Positions 28,247 to 40,906 of a stretch of 64,000 nucleotides of DNA are shown piece by piece. The first letter of the stretch is position 1. Each line of letters opens with the position of its first letter. This stretch comes from Diplolepis rosae (Eukaryota > Arthropoda > Insecta > Hymenoptera > Diplolepididae). The stretch covers positions 992,001 through 1,056,000 of the forward strand of contig JAPYXD010000741.1 of assembly GCA_030998225.1 (NCBI GenBank), read 5' to 3'. The notes under the pieces are model-generated. The model had not been told where the DNA came from. It saw nothing but the letters and a program-made list of their open reading frames with translations, and ran no database searches. Both the position numbers and the translations under genes were made by a program.

Positions 28247-29434
28247 GATGGAACACAAGTATTTATGCAATACTGAAAGTACATATCATAGTGCATGTAT
28301 CTGACACAGATTCACATATACTCTTTATCATCGTCATTTAACTGCTAATAAAATGAGAAATTTGATCTTATTTCAATAATGTAACGCATTTTAAGCAAAA
28401 TTAGGACGATTGCAATGCATCGTTTCCAATAATTTTTTGTATAAAAGTCAACATACCAGTTAAAGTGTGAACTGCGTAGTTTTGATGATACAAAATTTGT
28501 CGAAAATGTCAAATCTATTTCAAGAAGTTATGCTTCAGTCAAGACTTTAAAAAATACTTCCCTACTGCAAAATTGAATGTCCAAAACAACCACTTGTACT
28601 TCCACATTTCTTTGAAATGGGTTCTCTCATTTCATTTTGAGTGATGGAACACACGTATTTATGCAATCCTGAAAGTGCTTATCGTAGTATATGTATCTGA
28701 CACATATTCACATATACTCTTTATCATCTTCATTTAACAGTTAATGAAATGGAAAATTTGATCTTATTTCAATACTGTAACGCATTTGAAGCGAAATTAG
28801 GACGATTGCAATGCTTCTGTTCCAATAATTTTTTGTATAAATTTCAAGATACCAGTTAAAGTCTGAACTGCGTAGTTTTAACGATACCAAATTTTTCGAA
28901 AATGTCAAATCTATTTCAAAAAGTTATGCTTGATTCAAGACTTTAAAAAATACTTCCCTGCAGCAAAATTGAATGTCCAAAACAACCACTTGTACTTCCA
29001 CATTTCCTTGAAATGGGTTTTCTCATTTCATTTTATGAGATGGAACACGCGTATATATGCAATCCTGAAAGTGCATATCATAATATATGTATCTGACACA
29101 TATTCACTTATACTCCTTTCAACCTTTAATTAACTGCAAATGGAATGAGGAATTTGTTTTTATTTCAATAAAGTAACGCATTTTAAGCTAAATGAGGACG
29201 ATTGCAATGCATCGGTTCCAATAATTTTTTGTATAAAATTCAACATACCAGTTAAAGTCTGAACTGCGTAGTTTTGATGATACAAAATTTGTCGAAAATG
29301 TCAAATCTATTTCAAAAAGTTATGCTTCAGTCAAGACTTTAAAAAATACTTCCCTACAGCAAAATTGAATTTTCAAAACAACCACTTGTACTTCCACATT
29401 TCCATGAAATGGGTTCTCTCATTTCATTTTGTGT

Positions 29435-29916
29435 GATGGAACACGCGTATTTATGCAATCCTGAAAGTGCTTATCGTAGTATATGCATCTGACACATATA
29501 CACATATACTCTTTTCAATCTTTAATTAACTGCAAATGATAAGACGAATTTGCTATAATTTCAATCGTGTAACGCATATCAAGCAAAACTAGGAGGAGTG
29601 CTATTTTTCGTCGTTAATCATTTTTTGTATAAAATTCATGATACCTATATGAACTTTGGAGTTTTTATGATGGAAAAATTTTGGAAAATTTAGGAATCTA
29701 TTGCAAAAGTTCCTCTTTATTCATGACTTCTGATAATACATCTCGGCATGAAAATTGAATGTATAAAAATTTTTCGAAAATATCAAAATCTATTTCAAAA
29801 TGTTACTCTTTATTCACGACTTCAGATAATACTTCACTACATCAAATACAATATCTGAAACCACCATTTGTACATTCACATTTTCTTGAAATGTATTTAT
29901 TCATTTCATTTTGTGT
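29435..29916. repeat. D/E fusion monomer, 482 bp
   Basis: D word at 29538. It has ATCTCGGCATGAAAATTG (CTCTGC in its relatives) and closes as CATGGAAC at 29917, followed by AGTCCATGTATC instead of AGTACATGTATC. It is the last fusion of the HOR-B zone; only one more exists, at 46829. Confidence 0.86.
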
Positions 29917-31497
29917 CATGGAACACGCGTATTTATGCAATCTTGAAAGTGCTTATCGTAGTCCATGTATCTGACACAGAATCACATATACTCTTTATCA
30001 TCGTCATTTAACTGCTAATAAAATGAGAAATTTGATCTTATTTCAATAATGTAACGCATTTTAAGCAAAATTAGGACGATTGCAATGCATCGGTTCCAAT
30101 AATTTTTTGTATAAAATTCAACATACCAGTTAAATTCTGAACTGCGTAGTTTTGATGGTACAAAATTTTTCGAAAATGTCAAATCTATTTTAAAAAGTTA
30201 TGCTTCATTCACGACCTCAAATAATACTTCGCTACAGAAAAATTGAATGTCATAAATAACCACTTGCACTTCCACATTTCCTTGAAATGGGTTTTCTCAT
30301 TTCATTTTGTGTGATGGAAGACGCGTATTTATGCAATCCTGAAAGTTCTTATCGTAGTGTATGTATCTGACACATATTCACATATACTCTTTATCATCTT
30401 CATTTAGCTGCTAATGGAATGAGGAATTTGTTCTTATTTCAATAACGTAACGAATTTTAAGCGAAATGAGGACGATTGCAATGCATCGGTTCCAATAATT
30501 TTTTGTATAAAATTCAACATATCAGTTAAAGACTGAACTGCGTAGTTTTGATCGTACAAAATTTTTCGAAAATGTCAAATCTATTTCAAAAACATATGCT
30601 TCATTCAAGACTTTAAAAAATACTTCCCTACAGCAAAATTGAATGTCCAAAACAACCACTTGTACTTCCACATTTCCTTGAAATGGGTTCTCTCATTTCA
30701 TTTTGAGTGATGGAACACACGTATTTATGCAATCCTGAAAATGCATATCATATTATATGTATCTGACACATTCACATATACTCTTTATCATCTTCATTTA
30801 ACAGCTAATGAAATGGGGAATACGATTTTCTTTGAATAGTGTAACGCATTTGAAGCGAAATTAGGAGGATTGCAATGCATCGGTTCCAATAATTTTTTGT
30901 ATAAAATTCAACATACCAGTTAAAGTGTGAACTGCGTAGTTTTGATGATACAAAATTTGTCGAAAATGTCAAATATATTTCAAAAAATTATGCTTCATTC
31001 AAGACTTTAAAAATACTAACCTACAGCAAAAATTAATGTCCAAAAAAACCACTTGTACTTCCACATTTCCTTGAAATTGGTTTTCTCATTTCATTTTATG
31101 AGATGGAACACGCGTATTTATGCAATCCTGAAAGTGCTTATCGTAGTATATGTATCTGACACATATTCACATATACTCTTTATCATCTTCATTTAGCTGC
31201 AGATGGAATGAGGAATTTGTTCTTATTTCAATAAAGTAACGCATTTTAAGCTAAATGAGGACGATTGCAATGCATCGGTTCCAATAATTTTTTGTATAAA
31301 ATTACACATAACAGTTAAAGTCTGAACTGCGTAGTTTTGATGATACAAAATTTGTCGAAAATGTCAAATCTATTTCGAAAAATTATGCTTCAGTCAAGCC
31401 TTTAAAAAATACTTCCCTACAGCAAAATTGAATTTTCAAAACAACCACTTGTACTTCCACATTTCCTTGAAATTGGTTCTCTCATTTCATTTTGTGT
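29917..31497. repeat. Four standard monomers, remnant of a further HOR-B unit
   Basis: Anchors at 30313, 30709, 31102 and 31498. The order repeats that of 26273-27857, including a second GGGAATACGATTTTC monomer (near 30816). One interval is 393 bp, because of ACACATTCACATATAC (a three-base loss, near 30767) and other small indels. Confidence 0.8.
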
Positions 31498-31887
31498 GAT
31501 GGAACACGCGTATTTATGCAATCCTTAAAGTGCTTATCGTAGTATATGCATCTGACACATATTCACATATACTCTTTTCAATCATTAATTAACTGCAAAT
31601 GATAAGACGAATTTGCTATAATTTCAATCGTGTAACGCATATCAAGCAAAACTAGGAGGAATGCTATTTTTCGTCGTTAATCATTTTTTGTATAAAATTC
31701 ATGATACCTATATGAACTTTGGAGTTTTTATGATGGAAAAATTTTGGAAAATTTAGGAATCTATTGCAAAAGTTCCTCTTTATTCATGACTTCTGATAAT
31801 ACATCTCTGCTTGAAAATTGAATGTATAAAACAACCAGTTGTACTTCCACATTTTCTTGAGATGGGCTTTCTCATTTCATTTTGAGA
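31498..31887. repeat. D monomer, 390 bp
   Basis: D word at 31601. It sits 3641 bp after the D at 27857 and 4270 bp before the D at 35768, so it belongs to both of the overlapping repeat periods of this area. Confidence 0.87.
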
Positions 31888-32680
31888 GATGGAACACAAG
31901 TATTTATGCAATACTGAAAGTACATATCATAGTGCATGTATCTGACACAGATTCACATATACTCTTTACCATCTTCATTTAACTGCTAATAAAATGAGAA
32001 ATTTGATCTTATTTCAATAATGTAACGCATTTTAAGCAAAATTAGGACGATTGCAATGCATCGGTTCCAATAATTTTTTGTATAAAATTCAACATACCAG
32101 TTAAAGTCTGAACTGCGAAGTTTCGATGATACAAAATTTTTCGAAAATGTCAAAATCTATTTCAAAAAGTTATGCTTCAGTCAAGACTTTAAAAAATACT
32201 TCCCTACAGCAAAATTGAATGTTCAAAACAACCACTTGTACTTCCAAATTTCCTTGAAATGGGTTCTCTCATTTCATTTTGTGTGATGGAACACGCGTAT
32301 TTATGCAATCCTGAAAGTGCTTATCGTAGTACATGTATCTGACACATATTCACATATACTCTTTATCATCTTCATTTAACCGCTAATGAAATGGAAAATT
32401 TGATCTTATTTCAATACTGTAACGCATTTGAAGCGAAATTAGGACGATTGCAATGCTTCTGTTCCAATAATTTTTTGTATAAATTTCAAGATACCAGTTA
32501 AAGTCTGAACTGCGTAGTTTTAACGATACCAAATTTTTCGAAAACGTCAAATCTATTTCAAAAACTTATGCTTCATTCAAGACTTTAAAAAATACTTCCC
32601 TGCAGCAAAATTGAATGTCCAAAACAACCACTTGTACTTCCACATTTCCTTGAAATGGGTTTTCTCATTTCATTTTATGA

Positions 32681-32843
32681 GATGGAACACGCGTATTTAT
32701 GCAATCCTGAAAGTGCATATCATAATATATGTATCTGACACATATTCACTTATACTCTTTTCAACCTTTAATTAACTGCAGATGGAATGAGGAAATTGTT
32801 CTTATTTCAATAAAGTAATGGGTTTTCTCATTTCATTTTATGA
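32681..32843. repeat. 163-bp internally deleted monomer
   Basis: Joint TAAAGTAATGGGTTTTCTC beginning at 32811. It has a private GAGGAAATTGTTC (GAGGAATTTGTTC elsewhere). A D monomer follows directly. Confidence 0.88.
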
Positions 32844-33233
32844 GATGGAACACGCGTATTTATGCAATCCTGAAAGTGCATATGGTAGTATATGTATCTG
32901 ACACATATTCACTTATACTCTTTTCAACCTTTTATTAACTGCAAATGATAAGACGAATTTGCTATAATTTCAATCGTGTAACGCATATCAAGCAAAACTA
33001 GGAGGAATGCTATTTTTCGTCGTTAATCATTTTTTGTATAAAATTCATGATACCTATATGAACTTTGGAGTTTTTATGATGGAAAAATTTTGGAAAATTT
33101 AGGAATCTATTGCAAAAGTTCCTCTTTATTCACGACTTCTGATAATACATCTCTGCATGAAAATTGAATGTATAAAACAACCAGTTGTACTTCCACATTT
33201 TCTTGAAATGGGTTTTCTCATTTCATTTTGAGA
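32844..33233. repeat. D monomer behind a 163-bp unit
   Basis: D word at 32947. Unlike the other 163-linked D copies it keeps ATTTTTTGTATAAAA rather than ATTTTTTCTATAAAA, so the deletion and the C variant are not strictly linked. It has GCATATGGTAGTATATG, shared with the copy at 33793. Confidence 0.86.
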
Positions 33234-33629
33234 GATGGAACACACGTATTTATGCAATACTGAAAGTACATATCATAGTCCATGTATCTAACATATATTC
33301 ACATATACTCTTTATCATCTTCATTTAACTGCTAATAAAATGAGAAATTTGATCTTATTTCAATAATGTAACGCATTTTAAGCAAAATTAGGACGATTGC
33401 AATGCATCGGTTCCAATAATTTTTTGTATAAAATTCAACATACCAGTTAAAGCCTGAACTGCGTAGTTTTGATGGTACAAAATTTTTCGAAAATGTCAAA
33501 TCTATTTCAAAGAGTTATGCTTCATTCAAGACTTTAAAAAATACTTCCCTGCTTCAAAATTGAATGTCCAAAACAACCACTTGTACTTCCACATTTCCTT
33601 GAAATGGGTTTTCTCATTTCATTTTATGA

Positions 33630-33792
33630 GATGGAACACGCGTATTTATGCAATCCTGAAAGTGCATATCATAATATATGTATCTGACACATATTCACTT
33701 ATACTCTTTTCAACCTTTAATTAACTGCAGATGGAATGAGGAATTTGTTCTTATTTCAATAAAGTAATGGGTTTTCTCATTTCATTTTATGA
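33630..33792. repeat. 163-bp internally deleted monomer
   Basis: The joint (TAAAG at 33760) is identical to that at 32811, 949 bp upstream. Together with the neighbouring D this is a second copy of the cassette. Confidence 0.88.
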
Positions 33793-34182
33793 GATGGAAC
33801 ACGCGTATTTATGCAATCCTGAAAGTGCATATGGTAGTATATGTATCTGACACATATTCACTTATACTCTTTTCAACCTTTAATTAACTGCAAATGATAA
33901 GACGAATTTGCTATAATTTCAATCGTGTAACACATATCAAGCAAAACTAGGAGGAATGCTATTTTTCGTCGTTAATCATTTTTTCTATAAAATTCATGAT
34001 ACCTATATGAACTTTGGAGTTTTTATGATGGAAAAATTTTGGAAAATTTAGGAATCTATTGCAAAAGTTCCTCTTTATTCATGACTTCTGATAATACATC
34101 TCTGCTTGAAAATTGAATGTATAAAACAACCAGTTGTACTTCCACATTTTCTTGAGATGGGCTTTCTCATTTCATTTTGAGA
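33793..34182. repeat. D monomer behind a 163-bp unit
   Basis: D word at 33896. GTGTAACACATATCAAG replaces GTGTAACGCATATCAAG, a change shared with the D copies at 37115 and 53413. It also has the ATTTTTTCTATAAAA variant. Confidence 0.86.
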
Positions 34183-35767
34183 GATGGAACACAAGTATTT
34201 ATGCAATACTGAAAGTACATATCATAGTGCATGTATCTGACACAGATTCACATATACTCTTTACCATCTTCATTTAACTGCTAATAAAATGAGAAATTTG
34301 ATCTTATTTCAATAATGTAACGCATTTTAAGCAAAATTAGGACGATTGCAATGCATCGGTTCCAATAATTTTTTGTATAAAATTCAACATACCAGTTAAA
34401 GTCTGAACTGCGTAGTTTTGATGATACAAAATTTTTCGAAAATGTCAAAATCTATTTCAAAAAGTTATGCTTCATTCAAGACTTTAAAAAATACTTCCCT
34501 ACTGCAAAATTGAATGTCCAAAACAACCACTTGTACTTCCACATTTCTTTGAAATGGGTTCTCTCATTTCATTTTGAGTGATGGAACACACGTATTTATG
34601 CAATCCTGAAAGTGCTTATCGTAGTATATGTATCTGACACATATTCACATATACTCTTTATCATCTTCATTTAACCTCTAATGAAATGGGGAATTTGTTC
34701 TTATTTCAATACTGTAACGCATTTGAAGCGAAATTAGGACGATTGCAATGCTTCTGTTCCAATACTTTTTTGTACAAATTTCAAGATACCAGTTAAAGTC
34801 TGAACTGCGTAGTTTTAATGATACCAAATTTTTCGAAAACGTCAAATCTATTTCAAAAACTTATGCTTCATTCAAGACTTTAAAAAATACTTACATGCTG
34901 CAAAATTGAATGTCCAAAACAACCACTTGTACTTCCACATTTCCTTGAAATGGGTTTTCTCATTTCATTTTATGAGATGGAACACGCGTATTTATACAAT
35001 CCTGAAAGTGCATATCATAATATATGTATCTGACACATATTCACTTATACTCTTTATCATCTTCATTTAACCGCTAATGAAATGGGGAATTTGATCTTAT
35101 TTCAATAGTGTATCGCATTTGAAGCGAAATTAGGACGATTGCAATGCTTCTGTTCCAATATTTTTTTGTATACATTTCAAGATACCAGTTAAAGTCTGAA
35201 CTGCGTAGTTTTAATGATACCAAATTTTTCGAAAACGTCAAATCTATTTCAAAAACTTATGCTTCATTCAAGACTTTAAAAAATACTTCCCTGCAGCAAA
35301 ATTGAATGTCCAAAACAACCACTTGTACTTCCACATTTCCTTGAAATGGGTTTTCTCATTTCATTTTATGAGATGGAACAAACGTATTTATGCAATCCTG
35401 AAAGTTCATATCATAATATATGTATCTGACACATATTCACTTATACTCTTTTCAACCTTTAATTAACTGCAAATGGAATGAGGAATTTGTTTTTATTTCA
35501 ATAAAGTAACGCATTTTAAGCTAAATGAGGACGATTGCAATGCATCGGTTCCAATAATTTTTTGTATAAAATTCAGCATACCAGTTAAAGTCTGAACTGC
35601 GTAGTTTTTATGATACAAAATTTGTCGAAAAGGTCAAATCTATTTCAAAAAGTTATGCTTCATTCAAGACTTTAAAAAATACTTCCCTGCTTCAAAATTG
35701 AATGTCCAAAACAACCACTTGTACTTCCACATTTCCTTGAAATGGGTTTTCTCATTTCATTTTATGA
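34183..35767. repeat. Four standard monomers
   Basis: Anchors at 34580, 34976, 35372 and 35768. Variants include AATACTTACATGCTGC (near 34889), TTCAATAGTGTATCGCA (near 35102) and AATATTTTTTTGTATACA (near 35158). The stretch contains no E or deleted copies. Confidence 0.82.
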
Positions 35768-36157
35768 GATGGAACACGCGTATTTATGCAATCCTGAAAG
35801 TGCTTATCGTAGTATATGCATCTGACAGATATTCACTTATACTCTTTTCAACCTTTAATTAACTGCGAATGATAAGACGAATTTGCTATAATTTCAATCG
35901 TGTAACGCATTTCAAGCAAAACTAGGAGGAATGCTATTTTTCGTCGTTAATCATTTTTTGTATAAAATTCATGATACCTATATGAACTTTGGAGTTTTTA
36001 TGATGGAAAAATTTTGGAAAATTTAGGAATCTATTGCAAAAGTTCCTCTTTATTCATGACTTCTGATAATACATCTCTGCTTGAAAATTGAATGTATAAA
36101 ACAACCAGTTGTACTTCCACATTTTCTTGAGATGGGCTTTCTCATTTCATTTTGAGA
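35768..36157. repeat. D monomer, 390 bp
   Basis: D word at 35871, preceded by CCTTTAATTAACTGCGAATG. From here to about 37450 the sequence copies 31600-33180 at 4270-bp offset. Confidence 0.87.
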
Positions 36158-36951
36158 GATGGAACACAAGTATTTATGCAATACTGACAGTACATATCAT
36201 AGTGCATGTATCTGACACAGATTCACATATACTCTTTACCATCTTCATTTAACTGCTAATAAAATGAGAAATTTGATCTTATTTCAATAATGTAACGCAT
36301 TTTAAGCAAAATTAGGACGATTGTAATGCATCGGTTCCAATAATTTTTTGTATAAAATTCAACATACCAGTTAAAGTCTGAACTGCGAAGTTTTGATGAT
36401 ACAAAATTTTTCGAAAATGTCAAAATCTATTTCAAAAAGTTATCCTTCAGTCAAGACTTTAAAAAATACTTCCCTACAGCAAAATTGAATGTTCAAAACA
36501 ACCACTTGTACTTCCACATTTCCTTGAAATGGGTTCTCTCATTTCATTTTGTGTGATGGAACACGCGTATTTATGCAATCCTGAAAGTGCTTATCGTAGT
36601 ACATGTATCTGACACATATTCACATATACTCTTTATCATCTTCATTTAACCGCTAATGAAATGGGGAATTTGATCTTATTTCAATACTGTAACGCATTTG
36701 AAGCGAAATTAGGACGATTGCAATGCTTCTGTTCCAATAATTTTTTGTATAAATTTCAAGATACCAGTTAAAGTCTGAACTGCGTAGTTTTAACGATACC
36801 AAATTTTTCGAAAATGTCAAATCTATTTCAAAAAGTTATGCTTCATTCAAGACTTTAAAAAATACTTCCCCTGCAGCAAAATTGAATGTCCAAAACAACC
36901 ACTTGTACTTCCACATTTCCTTGAAATGGGTTTTCTCATTTCATTTTATGA

Positions 36952-37114
36952 GATGGAACACGCGTATTTATGCAATCCTGAAAGTGCATATCATAATATA
37001 TGTATCTGACACATATTCACTTATACTCTTTTCAACCTTTAATTAACTGCAGATGGAATGAGGAATTTGTTCTTATTTCAATAAAGTAATGGGTTTTCTC
37101 ATTTCATTTTATGA
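36952..37114. repeat. 163-bp internally deleted monomer
   Basis: TAAAG joint at 37082, 4271 bp after the 32811 joint. The extra base in the offset is a fourth C in ACTTCCCCTGCAGC, near 36866. Confidence 0.88.
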
Positions 37115-37504
37115 GATGGAACACGCGTATTTATGCAATCCTGAAAGTGCATATCGTAGTATATGTATCTGACACATATTCACTTATACTCTTTTCAACC
37201 TTTAATTAACTGCAAATGATAAGACGAATTTGCTATAATTTCAATCGTGTAACACATATCAAGCGAAACTAGGAGGAATGCTATTTTTCGTCGTTAATCA
37301 TTTTTTCTATAAAATTCATGATACCTATATGAACTTTGGAGTTTTTATGATGGAAAAATTTTGGAAAATTTAGGAATCTATTGCAAAAGTTCCTCTTTAT
37401 TCATGACTTCTGATAATACATCTCTGCTTGAAAATTGAATGTATAAAACAACCAGTTGTACTTCCACATTTTCTTGAGATGGGCTTTCTCATTTCATTTT
37501 GAGA
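37115..37504. repeat. D monomer behind a 163-bp unit
   Basis: D word at 37218. It combines ATTTTTTCTATAAAA with GTGTAACACATATCAAG, and has a private CAAGCGAAACTAGG (CAAGCAAAACTAGG elsewhere). Confidence 0.86.
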
Positions 37505-39092
37505 GATGGAACACAAGTATTTATGCAATACAGAAAGTACATATCATAGTGCATGTATCTGACACAGATTCACATATACTCTTTACCATCTTCATTTAAC
37601 TGCTAATAAAATGAGAAATTTGATCTTATTTCAATAATGTAACGCATTTTAAGCAAAAAATTAGGACGATTGCAATGCATCGGTTCCAATAATTTTTTGT
37701 ATAAAATTCAACATACCAGTTAAAGTCTGAACTGCGAAGTTTTGATGATACAAAAATTTTTCGAAAATGTCAAAATCTATTTCAAAAAGTTATGCTTCAT
37801 TCAAGACTTTAAAAAATACTTCCCTGCAGCAAAATTGAATGTCCATAACAACCACTTGTACATCCACATTTCCTTGAAATGGGTTCTCTCATTTCATTTT
37901 GAGAGATGGAACACACGTATTTATGTTATACATAAAGTACATATCATATTTCATGTATGGGACACAGATTCACATATACTCTTTATCATCGTCTTTTAAC
38001 TGCTAATGAAATGAGGAATTTGTTCTTATTTCAATAATGTAACGCATTTTAAGCGAAATTAGGTGGATTGCAATGCTTTGGTTTCAATCATTTTTTGTAT
38101 AAAATTCAAGATACCAGTTAAAGTCTGAACTGTGTAGTTTTAATGATACCAAATTTTTCGAAAATGTCAAAATCTGTTTTAAAAAGTTATGCTTCATTCA
38201 CGACCTCAAATAATACTTCCATTCAGCAAAATTGATTGTCTTAAATAACCACTTGTTCTTCCACATTTCCTTGAAATGGGTTTTCATTTCATTTTGTGTG
38301 CTGGAACACGCGTATTTATGCAATCCTGAAAGTGCTTATCGTAGTATATGTATTTGACACATATTCACATATACTCTTTATCATCTTCATTTAGCTGCTA
38401 ATGGAATGAGGAATTTGTTCTTATTTCAATAACGTAACGCATTTGAAGCGAAATTAGGAGGATTGCAATGCTTTGGTTCCAATAATTTTTTGTATAAAAT
38501 TCAACATACCAGTTAAAGTCTGAACTGCGAAGTTTTGATGATACAAAATTTTTCGAAAATGTCAAATCTATTTCAAAAAGTTATGCTTCATTCAAGACTT
38601 TAAAAAATACTTCCCTGCAGCAAAATTGAATGTCCATAACAACCACTTGTACATCCACATTTCCTTGAAATGGGTTCTCTCATTTCATTTTGAGAGATGG
38701 AACACACGTATTTATGTTATACTTAAAGTACATATCATATTTCATGTATGGGACACAGATTCACATATACTCTTTATCATCGTCTTTTAACTGCTAATGA
38801 AATGAGGAATTTGTTCTTATTTCAATAATGTAACGCATTTTAAGCGAAATTAGGTGGATTGCAATGCTTTGGTTTCAATCATTTTTTGTATAAAATTCAA
38901 GATACCAGTTAAAGTCTGAACTGTGTAGTTTTAATGATACCAAATTTTTCGAAAATGTCAAAATCTGTTTTAAAAAGTTATGCTTCATTCACGACCTCAA
39001 ATAATACTTCCCTGCAGCAAAATTGAATGTCCATAACAACCACTTGTACATCCACATTTCCTTGAAATTGGCTTTCTCATTTCATTTTATGA
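37505..39092. repeat. Two-monomer unit duplicated at 791-bp offset
   Basis: Anchors at 37905, 38300, 38696 and 39093. Two copies share ATTTCATGTATGGGACACAG, ATCGTCTTTTAACTGC and ATTAGGTGGATTGCAATGC, at about 37950-38060 and 38740-38860. The first interval is 400 bp because of small A-run insertions (GCAAAAAATTAGG, ATACAAAAATTTTTCG). The second copy changes to another monomer type near 39010, at TTCCCTGCAGC. Confidence 0.83.
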
Positions 39093-39482
39093 GATGGAAC
39101 ACGCGTATTTATGCAATCCTGAAAGTTCTTATTGTAGTATATGCATCTGACACATATTCACATATACTCTTTTCAATCTTTAGTTAACTGCAACTGATAA
39201 GACGAATTTGCTATAATTTCAATCGTGTAACGCATATCAAGCAAAACTAGGAGGAATGCTATTTTTCGTCGTTAATCATTTTTTGTATAAAATTCATGAT
39301 ACCTATATGAACTTTGGAGTTTTTATGATGGAAAAATTTTGGAAAATTCAGTAATCTATTGCAAAAGTTCCTCTTTATTCACGACTTCTGATAATACATC
39401 TCTGCATGAAAATTGAATGTATAAAACAACCAGTTGTACTTCCACATTTTCTTGAAATGGGTTCTCTCATTTCATTTTGTGT
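39093..39482. repeat. D monomer, 390 bp
   Basis: D word at 39196, preceded by TTAGTTAACTGCAACTGATAAG. The CAACTGATAAG spelling is found again only in the fusion at 46829. It also has AAATTCAGTAATC instead of AAATTTAGGAATC. Confidence 0.86.
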
Positions 39483-39876
39483 GATGGAACACGCGTATTT
39501 ATGCAATCCTGAAAGTGCATATCATCATATATGTATCTGACACATATTCACATGTACTCTTTATCATCTTCATTTAACCGCTAATAAAATGGGGAATTTG
39601 ATCTTATTTCAATAGTGTAACGCATTTGAAGCGAAATTAGGACGATTGCAATGCATCGGTTCCAATAATTTTTTGTATAAAATTCAACATACCAGTTAAA
39701 GTCTGAACTGCGTAGTTTTAATGAAACCAAATTTTTCGAAAATATAAAATCTATTTCAAAAAGTTATGCTTTATTCACGACCTCAAATAATACCTCTATT
39801 CAGCAAAATTGATTTTCTTAAATAACCACTTGTTCTTCCACATTTCGTTGAAATGGGTTTTCATTTCATTTTGTGT

Positions 39877-40120
39877 GCTGGAACACACGTATTTATGCAA
39901 TCCTGAAAGTGCTTATCGTAGTATATGCATCTGACACATATTCACATATACTCTTTATCATCTTCATTTAGCTGCTAATGGAATGAGGAATTTGTTCTTA
40001 TTTCAACAACGTAACGCATTTTAAGCGAAATGAGGACGATTATAGCAAAATTGAATGTCCAAAACAACCACTTGTACATCCACATTTCCTTGAAATTGGT
40101 TTTCTCATTTCATTTTATGA
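39877..40120. repeat. 244-bp internally deleted monomer
   Basis: The joint reads GAGGACGATTATAGCAAAATTG (40032-40053, split here as GAGGACGATTATA then GCAAAATTG), so the segment between GATTGCAATGC and the AGCAAAATTG block is missing. A full-length relative with the same rare GACGATTATAATGCATCGG spelling exists near 56331. That shows the deletion arose in, or was passed to, this GATTATA lineage. It is seen once only. Confidence 0.85.
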
Positions 40121-40510
40121 GATGGAACACGCGTATTTATGCAATCCTGAGAGTGCTTATCGTAGTATATGCATCTGACACATATTCACATATACTCTTT
40201 TCAATCTTTAATTAACTGCAAATGATAAGACGAATTTACTATAATTTCAATCGTGTAACGCATATCAAGCAAAACTAGGAGGAATGCTATTTTTCGTCGT
40301 TAATCATTTTTTGTATAAAATTCATGATACCTATATGAACTTTGGAGTTTTTATGATGGAAAAATTTTGGAAAATTTAGGAATCTATTGCAAAAGTTCCT
40401 CTTTATTCATGACTTCTGATAATACATCTCTGCTTGAAAATTGAATGTATAAAACAACCAGTTGTACTTCCATATTTTCTTGAGATGGGCTTTCTCATTT
40501 CATTTTGAGA
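40121..40510. repeat. D monomer, 390 bp
   Basis: D word at 40224 with a private GAATTTACTATAATTTC (GCTATAATTTC elsewhere). Its 3' end has CCATATTTTCTTGAGATG, as do the D copies at 42492, 44069 and 46043, marking a local D subfamily of the 40-46 kb zone. Confidence 0.87.
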
Positions 40511-40906
40511 GATGGAACACAAGTATTTATGCAATCCTGAAAGTGCTTATCGTAGTATATGCATCTGACACATATTCACATATACTCTTTATCATCTTCA
40601 TTTAGCTGCTAATGGAATGAGGAATTTGTTCTTATTTCAATAATGTAACGCATTTTAAGCGAAATTAGGGCGATTGCAATGCTTCGGTTCCAATAATTTT
40701 TTGTATAAAATTCAAGATACCAGTTAAAGTCTGAACTGCGTAATTTTGCTGATACAAATTTTGTCGAAAATATCAAAATCTATTTCAAAATGTTACTCTT
40801 TATTCACGACTTCAGATAATACTTCACTACATCAAATACAATATCTGAAACCACCATTTGTACATTCACATTTTCTTGAAATGGATTTATTCACTTCATT
40901 TTGTGT
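40511..40906. repeat. E-type monomer
   Basis: E copy with ATGGATTTATTCACTTC. It is matched at 2766-bp offset by the copy at 43277, and the predicted peptides of both are identical, which reflects recent duplication and not coding constraint. Confidence 0.85.

Larger units (their letters stand above)
26273..29916. repeat. HOR-B-like unit, 9 monomers, 3644 bp, altered interior
   Basis: Spacings are 396, 396, 396, 396, 390, 396, 396, 396 and 482. It starts like the preceding unit and ends with the same fusion. The interior lacks the 395/394 pair and the E monomer. In their place are a monomer with GGGAATACGATTTTC (27177) and a complete D monomer (27857). The total length stays within a few bases of the other unit although the content differs, so length alone would hide the replacement. 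Confidence 0.8.
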
